Assembly (NCBI GenBank): GCA_900542195.1 | Contig: UQNA01000070.1 | Location: 1 to 10,774 of the forward strand | Direction: 5' to 3' | From: an uncultured Sutterella sp. | Lineage (GTDB): Bacteria; Pseudomonadota; Gammaproteobacteria; Burkholderiales; Burkholderiaceae_F | DNA length: 10,774 bases | Part shown: one piece after another, positions 1 to 4,576 of the stretch | Position numbering within the stretch: the first letter of the stretch is position 1 | Layout: every line of letters starts with the position of its first letter | Made by a program: the position numbers and the translations under genes | Notes under the pieces: generated by a model | What the model saw: the letters and a program-made list of their open reading frames with translations, nothing else | What the model was told of the DNA's origin: nothing | The model's database searches: none

Positions 1-75
1 ACCAGTGCTTTAACAATCGAAAAAATTGTTGAAGCGGAACTTGGCGATATCTGCGCGCATCTGGCAGCGCCTTAA
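1..75 (+). CDS. 3' end of an upstream gene (product not identifiable; possibly the AAA+ partner)
   Basis: The first reading frame is open from base 1 to a TAA at 73-75, giving 24 C-terminal residues that begin TSALTIEKIVEAELG and end in HLAAP. They look like an amphipathic helix and are too few to identify a family. The gene lies 152 bases before the DUF3150-like gene on the same strand. In known modules of this kind, the gene next to DUF3150 and a CobT-like VWA protein is often a CobS/MoxR-type AAA+ ATPase, so that is a reasonable guess. Nothing in the visible residues (no Walker motif, no arginine finger) confirms it. Confidence 0.55.
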   Translation, partial: TSALTIEKIVEAELGDICAHLAAP

Positions 76-80
76 TTTCT

Positions 81-103
81 TCGGAAGCCTTTTTGGCTTC
101 CGA
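81..103 (+). promoter_or_regulatory. Stem-loop after the upstream gene
   Basis: TCGGAAGCC (81-89) and GGCTTCCGA (95-103) form a perfect 9-bp stem around a TTTTT loop, five bases after the TAA at 73-75. No U-run follows the 3' arm, so it is not a standard intrinsic terminator. It could protect the 3' end of the upstream message, or be the first element of the structured leader up to 227. Confidence 0.6.
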
Positions 104-128
104 GAGACTGCATACGAATTTCACTTCC

Positions 129-156
129 GGTGAAAAACTTGCAAAAGATTTTCACC
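129..156 (+). promoter_or_regulatory. Second stem-loop in the leader
   Basis: GGTGAAAA (129-136) is the exact reverse complement of TTTTCACC (149-156), giving an 8-bp stem with a 12-base loop. Only two bases separate it from the next hairpin, which begins at 159. Confidence 0.5.
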
Positions 157-158
157 AC

Positions 159-191
159 CTCGTTAACGGGGCTTTATGTCCCGTAAACGAG
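159..191 (+). promoter_or_regulatory. Leader hairpin enclosing the start codon of a possible leader peptide
   Basis: CTCGTT (159-164) pairs with AACGAG (186-191) and ACGGG (166-170) pairs with CCCGT (180-184), with one A-A mismatch between the two stems. The nine-base loop 171-179 holds the ATG of a seven-codon ORF. Its last base, 191, is also the first base of the following terminator-like hairpin, so the two structures touch and may compete. GGGGC (168-172) can alternatively pair with GCCCC (201-205). Confidence 0.45.
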
Positions 192-199
192 GGTCGTAA
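176..199 (+). CDS. Possible seven-residue leader peptide (MSRKRGS)
   Basis: ATG at 176-178 is followed by six sense codons and TAA at 197-199, encoding MSRKRGS with two Arg and one Lys. GGGG at 168-171 lies four bases before the ATG and could be a weak ribosome site. The start sits in the loop of the hairpin at 159-191, and the stop lies at the loop of the hairpin at 191-204. A short ORF spanning mutually exclusive hairpins before a U-tract is how translational attenuators are built. An ORF this short can easily arise by chance. Confidence 0.25.
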   Translation: MSRKRGS

Positions 200-211
200 G
201 GCCCCTTTTTT
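191..211 (+). terminator. Terminator-like hairpin with U-tract before the DUF3150 gene
   Basis: GGGTC (191-195) pairs with GGCCC (200-204), including one G-T wobble, around the GNRA-type tetraloop GTAA (196-199). C205 and six T (206-211) follow. The 5-bp stem is short for a strong intrinsic terminator. A longer alternative, GGGGC (168-172) with GCCCC (201-205), ends at the same U-tract. It lies upstream of the gene rather than after it, so attenuation is more likely than simple termination. Confidence 0.4.
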
Positions 212-215
212 ATTT

Positions 216-220
216 AAGGA
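216..220 (+). promoter_or_regulatory. Ribosome binding site that fixes the start at 228
   Basis: AAGGA at 216-220 lies seven bases before ATG 228-230. It supports this start over an in-frame TTG at 93, which lies inside the first hairpin and would make the whole structured leader coding. Confidence 0.75.
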
Positions 221-227
221 TGGTCTT

Positions 228-1376
228 ATGACAAATACTTTATTTGACGGTCTCCTTCATGAGGAGCCAAAGGATGTTGCTTCAACCGATAAAAAGGAAG
301 CAGCAAATTTCAAACAATCGTTAGTGATGGTTTGCTTCCGGATTTCGGTCTGGACGGGAACCACAACGGAACAATTATCTGTTGAGGACGGCTCTGAGAG
401 CATGCTTCGCAAAAGAATTGTTCCTAGCGAGATTTTGAAACCGTTTACGGATTTGCGTAATAGAGCCAAACGGTTCTGCAAACAGCACGGCGAAACTTAT
501 CTCAACGGATATGTAATGCCTGCTGACTGCGCCCGGATGGCTTTGGATGAGTTAAAGGAAATCAGAGCGTCGTTTATTAAACAGCGGGATGAACACTTTG
601 CTCATGCATACGAAAAAATGCGGGAGGCACGGGCTCAAGGAATCATTCCTCGGGGCTGTTCGGATCTGGTATCCGTCCCTTCCCTCAAATATGTCCTTGG
701 GCATATTCGTTTCAACTATGACGCATTTTCTCTGGCAAGTTTTAAACACGGTCATTCTTCTTCGTATGAATCTTTCCTTACTGACTTCTGTCAGCGGATG
801 TCAAACGAAGCTCAGGATATTGAGGCTTTGCTGAAAGAATCTCTCGCGATTCCGGATGCCCTGCTCTACCGGTGTTTAGAACTGAGCGAAAAGCTTGATA
901 CATGGAGGCGTTCCCACCCTGACATCGGTACTGCCGCTGTCAAATTAAAGGGTGCCTACATCGTAACTGCCCAGAGACCTAAGGCTATGCAAACTTCCGA
1001 AAGAATTATTGATGCGCTGGATTCGATTACTCGTCTGGAATCAATTGATTTTTTCGGCAAGGGCCAATGTCCTGCAGAGGACACCGTAGGCGGAAGAGTG
1101 CAGGTCAATATCCACGGCACGGATATACCTTCTTTTCAATCGGATTCGACTGAGCCGGCAGGCAATACTGGCAAGAAGAACACCGATGACTGTCCGGCAA
1201 TAGCCGAGGCAGCACTTACCTCAGAAGCAAATTCTGCTTCTCAAGGCAGCGCTTTGAGAAATGCTTCGGAGGGAAATGACTCTTCATCTTTGGGAAAAGA
1301 TGAAGAGTCCGTGAAGAAATGGACGTGTTCCGTGGATTCTGTCTTAGCACGAGGCCGAAGCCTCTTTATTGGTTAA
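228..1376 (+). CDS. DUF3150-family protein
   Basis: This 382-residue protein is predicted to be cytoplasmic, with no signal peptide or membrane segment. The DUF3150 assignment rests on three blocks. One is an early beta strand ending in ISVWTG (39-44). The second is a charged helical region, PFTDLRNRAKRF (72-83), followed by a 'toYLNGYVMP' element (90-98). The third is VPSLKYVLGHIRFNYDAFSL (150-169), matching the 'R-F-x-aromatic-x-A-F' element of the family. Residues from about 275 to the end are low-complexity and probably disordered. DUF3150 has no known biochemical activity. It occurs in ICEs and phages beside CobS-like AAA+ ATPases and CobT-like VWA proteins, and such a VWA gene follows 65 bases downstream. 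The ATG at 228 was chosen for its AAGGA site. The 3' end carries two hairpins. Family assignment is fairly sure; role is unknown. Confidence 0.75.
   Translation: MTNTLFDGLLHEEPKDVASTDKKEAANFKQSLVMVCFRISVWTGTTTEQLSVEDGSESMLRKRIVPSEILKPFTDLRNRAKRFCKQHGETYLNGYVMPADCARMALDELKEIRASFIKQRDEHFAHAYEKMREARAQGIIPRGCSDLVSVPSLKYVLGHIRFNYDAFSLASFKHGHSSSYESFLTDFCQRMSNEAQDIEALLKESLAIPDALLYRCLELSEKLDTWRRSHPDIGTAAVKLKGAYIVTAQRPKAMQTSERIIDALDSITRLESIDFFGKGQCPAEDTVGGRVQVNIHGTDIPSFQSDSTEPAGNTGKKNTDDCPAIAEAALTSEANSASQGSALRNASEGNDSSSLGKDEESVKKWTCSVDSVLARGRSLFIG
1223..1241 (+). repeat. Inverted repeat in the 3' end of the DUF3150 gene
   Basis: AGAAGCA (1223-1229) and TGCTTCT (1235-1241) are exact reverse complements separated by AATTC. 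The repeat lies in the low-complexity coding segment and could be a by-product of Ser/Glu-rich codon use. It is 36 bases before the much stronger hairpin at 1278-1309. Confidence 0.4.
1278..1309 (+). repeat. 14-bp perfect hairpin with a GNRA-type loop inside coding sequence
   Basis: GACTCTTCATCTTT (1278-1291) pairs without mismatch with AAAGATGAAGAGTC (1296-1309) across the four-base loop GGGA, which fits the GNRA tetraloop rule. No U-run follows, so it is not an intrinsic terminator. It lies about 70 bases before the stop codon and is the longest perfect hairpin found in the window. It may be an mRNA-processing or stabilising element, or a structure on single-stranded DNA. Confidence 0.65.
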
Positions 1377-1395
1377 CAACGCCCTGAAGCGGATT

Positions 1396-1418
1396 CCGGA
1401 GAAGATTTTCTTCTCCGG
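1396..1418 (+). promoter_or_regulatory. Intergenic stem-loop before the VWA gene
   Basis: CCGGAGAAG (1396-1404) and CTTCTCCGG (1410-1418) form a perfect 9-bp stem with loop ATTTT. It fills the centre of the 65-base gap after the DUF3150 gene. No U-tract follows. The 3' arm runs directly into the TCACCTTC element and ribosome site of the next gene. Confidence 0.6.
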
Positions 1419-1419
1419 G

Positions 1420-1434
1420 TCACCTTCGAAGGAG
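1420..1434 (+). promoter_or_regulatory. TCACCTTC element and ribosome binding site of the VWA gene
   Basis: AAGGAG (1429-1434) lies seven bases before ATG 1442-1444 and is a strong Shine-Dalgarno match. It is preceded by TCACCTTC (1420-1427). CCTTCGAAGG (1423-1432) is a perfect palindrome that overlaps the ribosome site, so the CCTT could mask it. The same TCACCTTC-plus-SD arrangement recurs at 3154-3167. Confidence 0.6.
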
Positions 1435-1441
1435 AATTCTA

Positions 1442-3064
1442 ATGGCTATTGATAAAAACTTTTTAACTCTTGCAGAGATTCAAAACAGCATTGCAAATTT
1501 TACCGGTGTGAATGCCAATAAACCGGTCAATCTAAATTTCGGTGCGGAACACGCATCTACAGACGGCAATACGATTCACCTGCCTAATGTAGATCCGAAA
1601 GACGCTGCAGCGACCACCATTCTGTTCGGCCATGCGGTCCATGAAATTGCTCATGTGCTGTATTCCGAGTTTGAATGCTTGGAAGACTGTAAATCGTTTA
1701 AACCGTTGGTAAATGTTTTAGAAGATATCCGCATTGATAAAGCTATGGCGGACCGCTGCCCGGGTTCTTATTTGATGCGCCGGGATCTTTACGAAACATT
1801 TGCCAAACTCGGCAAACTTCCTCTTGCAAAAGAAGAAGATTCTCCGCTGAGACTGCTGTGTTTAGCGCTTTACTGGCATTTAGTTGACAAGGTGCATCGT
1901 TTTTATTTGGCGGATCTTCCGATTCAGCAGACAGAACAGGTGTTCTGCAAAAAGTATGGACGGGCATTATTTACTCGTCTATGCACCATGGCAGAAGCTG
2001 CTGTTACTGCTTCATGCACGGCTGAAATCATTGAGATCGCCCGCAAAATTTTGGCTAAATTTGTCCCTGCCGGGTGTCCGAGCGCTCCTAAAGAAATCGC
2101 TTCGATGGGAACGAATCCTCGGCTCTCTCCGGTGGAACAGAAATTTGCCGAAAAGAAAGCGGAAAAATTTCTGGAGGCTGCTTTTGCAGATTGCCATGAT
2201 CTTGATCTGGGCAAGAACTGCGAACAATTGTTGGATTCCAAACAGTGCGCAGAAGACTTGTCTTCCGAAGAACCTTACCGTTTTGCCGTATGGACTGTAA
2301 AGAGAGATGAGTTCATGCGTGAGACTCCGGGAAATTTTCTGGCGGAGGCCAGAGAACTTTGCGGCCTGCACTCCAATAAGCTCAGAAGATTCTTTCAGGC
2401 TAAAACGTTAACTGACTCTTTAAGAGGAAGAACGGGAAGCTGTATTGATTATCCGGTTCTCAGCCGCATTAATGTGGGTGACAGCCGTGTATTCAAGAAA
2501 GAAAATTTTGAGATTCAAGAATCTGCTGCCTGTGCTGTTTTATTAGACAGAAGCGGTTCGATGACTCAAGAGATGCTTGAAAAAGCAAAACTCTGTGCTT
2601 ATTCCGTTGCAGAAATGTTTGAGTCTTTGGAAGGCTGTGTTTCCTCATGTTATGCCTTTCCGGGCTTAACAAGAAAAACACTGCTGGAAGTTAAAAACTT
2701 TAACAATACATGCAGAAGAACCGTGTCCCGTTTTGCTTCTATCAAAGCATTCGGATTCACGCCCGTCGTTGAGAGTCTCAATACGGCAGCCGTTCAGCTA
2801 TCTATGCGCCCTGAGGCAAAGAAAATCATTTTTATCATCACCGACGGGCTCTGTCCCGAGGCCGAAAGAATAGAAAAGACCGCTTCTCTTCTAGAGAAGA
2901 AAGGTTTTGAGATTCTTTGCATCAATATCGGCGACGATGTTGAACGCTTGTTTAAGTATCAAGAGACGATCACTGAAGTAAACCAACTTGCTCCTAAAGT
3001 CTTTCAGCTCCTAAGTAATTACTGGAGTAAAGAAGACCAAATTAGGCGGCTAAATCTTTCTTAG
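1442..3064 (+). CDS. CobT-like protein with HExxH metallopeptidase motif and VWA domain
   Basis: This is a 540-residue cytoplasmic protein with two recognisable parts. The N-terminal part carries HEIAH (67-71), an HExxH zinc-binding signature, and NVLEDIRID (91-99), whose acidic residues could supply the third ligand of a gluzincin-like site. The C-terminal part is a VWA domain with a complete MIDAS: DRSGS (369-373), Thr440 in GFTP and Asp468 in TDG. The linker segment at 278-350, with its 'PYRFAVWTVKRDEF' and 'LRRFFQAK' elements, also looks like CobT-type proteins. The nearest named relative is the CobT subunit of cobaltochelatase, but the context has no cobalamin genes. The likelier role is the VWA partner of an AAA+ CobS/MoxR-type ATPase in a remodelling module with the DUF3150 protein. 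The substrate, and whether the peptidase site is active, are unknown. The protein has many cysteines for an intracellular enzyme. Confidence 0.8.
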   Translation: MAIDKNFLTLAEIQNSIANFTGVNANKPVNLNFGAEHASTDGNTIHLPNVDPKDAAATTILFGHAVHEIAHVLYSEFECLEDCKSFKPLVNVLEDIRIDKAMADRCPGSYLMRRDLYETFAKLGKLPLAKEEDSPLRLLCLALYWHLVDKVHRFYLADLPIQQTEQVFCKKYGRALFTRLCTMAEAAVTASCTAEIIEIARKILAKFVPAGCPSAPKEIASMGTNPRLSPVEQKFAEKKAEKFLEAAFADCHDLDLGKNCEQLLDSKQCAEDLSSEEPYRFAVWTVKRDEFMRETPGNFLAEARELCGLHSNKLRRFFQAKTLTDSLRGRTGSCIDYPVLSRINVGDSRVFKKENFEIQESAACAVLLDRSGSMTQEMLEKAKLCAYSVAEMFESLEGCVSSCYAFPGLTRKTLLEVKNFNNTCRRTVSRFASIKAFGFTPVVESLNTAAVQLSMRPEAKKIIFIITDGLCPEAERIEKTASLLEKKGFEILCINIGDDVERLFKYQETITEVNQLAPKVFQLLSNYWSKEDQIRRLNLS

Positions 3065-3072
3065 CTCTTGAA

Positions 3073-3147
3073 TTACCCTAGGGGTAAGGCTAAGCTCTCA
3101 TTGGTAGGGATATCCCCCAACTTTCGTTGGGGCCCCGGGAGTCCCGG
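3073..3147 (+). promoter_or_regulatory. Cluster of palindromes in the spacer before the unknown gene
   Basis: The 108-base gap holds four perfect inverted repeats in a row. They are TTACCC/GGGTAA (3073-3087, 3-base loop), GGGATATCCC (3107-3116), CCCCAAC/GTTGGGG (3115-3132, loop TTTC) and CCGGG/CCCGG (3135-3147, 3-base loop). GGGGCCCC (3129-3136) joins the last two and offers alternative pairings. None is followed by a U-tract. The region could be a structured mRNA leader or processing site, an operator, or a DNA-level site such as a nicking region. No promoter was recognised. Confidence 0.55.
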
Positions 3148-3153
3148 TCAAGT

Positions 3154-3167
3154 TCACCTTCAAGAGG
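3154..3167 (+). promoter_or_regulatory. TCACCTTC element and ribosome binding site of the unknown gene
   Basis: TCACCTTC (3154-3161) is followed at once by AAGAGG (3162-3167), five bases before ATG 3173-3175. ACCT (3156-3159) can pair with AGGT (3165-3168), so the ribosome site could be partly masked. It supports the ATG over an in-frame TTG at 3068, which would make the palindrome cluster coding. Confidence 0.55.
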
Positions 3168-3172
3168 TTGCT

Positions 3173-4567
3173 ATGAAAGAAACAAACATTAGTTCTAAAA
3201 AGATTTCCTCGGAAACTATTTGCCAACAACCGTTGCCATTTATTTTTTCGATTAACCGGCTCGCAATCACGATGACATATATGTTTCAAAAAGACGCCCT
3301 GCCGCAATCAGATCTGACCCAGAAAGACCTGATTGAAGCGATATGCACATTTGCTTACCGTGTGCCCTATTCCGTCGTGGCTGCTCCGGATATCAAGAAA
3401 CGCAAAACCGGTGTCTCTGCCCTTTTTCCTTCCATTGCATTAATTGAAGAAGCCGTTAACGGCATGCTTGCCATGGATAAGGAAAGAATTGCGGCTGCGG
3501 AAAAGAAATTGCTCAAATATCTTCCGCGTTTCAATAGCAAAGATTGTTGGCAAGCAGTTTTGAAATATGTTTTCCTTAACGAATTCCATAAAGGAGTCAC
3601 TGCCGATATTCCTTTGAGCAAAAAGCTGTTTGCTCTTCCTAAAGGGCATTTTCAGAGTCTGCAAGATCATGTTCTCAAAAATCAGGAAGTACCTTTGTCC
3701 TATCGACTTGCCGGAGGTTTAACAGAACCGAATAAAAAACTGAATATTAACGATACGGTCGACGAACATCTTTGGATGCTTTCATCTTGCAAGACTTATC
3801 GCCTCTCGACTCGACCCATTGTCAGTGAGTTTCTCAAAAAGCTGAAGACTAAAGAGACAGCAGCGAACTGGGATAATGAGATCTTTGAGTTGGTATTTAC
3901 CAAAGAAATTACCGACGCCTATGGAAAAAAAGTGGCTCTTCCTAAAACAACGGAAAATTGGGAAAAGTGCATCTATGAAATCGCCGTCAAGTTAAAGCTT
4001 TTTCCGTCCTATATCACTATAGGAGAGTGGAAAGAAGAGATGCAAAAGGACAAAGAACTCCAAGCGGAAAATACACCTAAAGCTTGCATAAGAAACGGAA
4101 AGAAATGTCTCTGTAAAGAAGTCCATTTCGTCTGCGACCTTATAGGAATTTTCAAATGGGTCCGTATGAACTTCAGCATCTGTATCAGAGACTCGGCCAT
4201 CTACACTGTATTTTTGGTTTCTCACCTCGCCTATTGGAAGCTTAACTTTGGCAGTGGGGCTAGGAAGAGTCTGGACTTTCCTTGCTTTCAGTCTACAAAC
4301 TCCATCCGTTATATGTACTTAAAACCAAAAAGAATATGCTCATTCTTAATGCATCTCTCTCCGAAGTATGGACGTACAAAGTATCTCCTTTGGTACTTTG
4401 CAAACTTTGCCCATGACTTCTTAGGCAACACAGAACTTGAGGAATCCGCCCAAAGAAAAAAGAAAACAGAAGAAGCTATTGGAGCTACGACTGAATATAG
4501 CCGATACCAACGCTCCAGCGGCAAACATTTAACTTCTTTCATTTTGAATACTCCTTTCCACTGTTAA
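3173..4567 (+). CDS. Hypothetical protein with a four-cysteine cluster
   Basis: This 464-residue protein belongs to no family I recognise. Residues 1 to about 300 look like an ordinary soluble, largely helical, Lys-rich protein. The character then changes. Cys305, Cys312, Cys314 and Cys321 are spaced C-x6-C-x-C-x6-C, a plausible zinc-binding pattern. The next ~100 residues are rich in Phe, Tyr, Trp, Leu and Cys, with no clean transmembrane helix. Residues 420-464 return to a charged and Ser/Thr-rich composition. The change could mark a separate domain or an old frameshift or decay in the 3' third. One point favours a translated tail: the stop at 4565-4567 lies only six bases before the next start, which has no ribosome site of its own. 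By position it may belong to the upstream module or to the transfer genes. Confidence 0.6.
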   Translation: MKETNISSKKISSETICQQPLPFIFSINRLAITMTYMFQKDALPQSDLTQKDLIEAICTFAYRVPYSVVAAPDIKKRKTGVSALFPSIALIEEAVNGMLAMDKERIAAAEKKLLKYLPRFNSKDCWQAVLKYVFLNEFHKGVTADIPLSKKLFALPKGHFQSLQDHVLKNQEVPLSYRLAGGLTEPNKKLNINDTVDEHLWMLSSCKTYRLSTRPIVSEFLKKLKTKETAANWDNEIFELVFTKEITDAYGKKVALPKTTENWEKCIYEIAVKLKLFPSYITIGEWKEEMQKDKELQAENTPKACIRNGKKCLCKEVHFVCDLIGIFKWVRMNFSICIRDSAIYTVFLVSHLAYWKLNFGSGARKSLDFPCFQSTNSIRYMYLKPKRICSFLMHLSPKYGRTKYLLWYFANFAHDFLGNTELEESAQRKKKTEEAIGATTEYSRYQRSSGKHLTSFILNTPFHC

Positions 4568-4576
4568 TTAGAAATG
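4565..4576 (+). promoter_or_regulatory. Stop/start junction suggesting translational coupling
   Basis: TAA (4565-4567) is followed after six bases by ATG (4574-4576). The preceding 20 bases have no purine-rich Shine-Dalgarno match. No other in-frame ATG or better ribosome site lies nearby, and the N-terminal family motif begins by residue 16. Initiation therefore probably depends on ribosomes finishing the upstream gene. Confidence 0.45.

Noticed and set aside
93..227. In-frame TTG start at 93 that would add 45 residues to the DUF3150-like protein
   Set aside because: The TTG lies inside a 9-bp hairpin, has no ribosome site, and would translate the structured leader. ATG 228 has AAGGA seven bases upstream.
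1442..3064. Annotation as a true cobaltochelatase CobT subunit in cobalamin synthesis
   Set aside because: No cobalamin genes are nearby, and the N-terminal HExxH part with a DUF3150 neighbour fits the mobile-element VWA module better.
3068..3172. In-frame TTG start at 3068 that would add 35 residues to the unknown protein
   Set aside because: It starts four bases after the preceding stop codon without a ribosome site, and the added residues are encoded by the palindrome cluster. ATG 3173 has AAGAGG.
3992..4542. Antisense open frames of about 77 codons opposite the unknown gene's tail
   Set aside because: They are no longer than chance frames opposite coding DNA. They have no convincing ribosome site, although they overlap the compositionally odd region.
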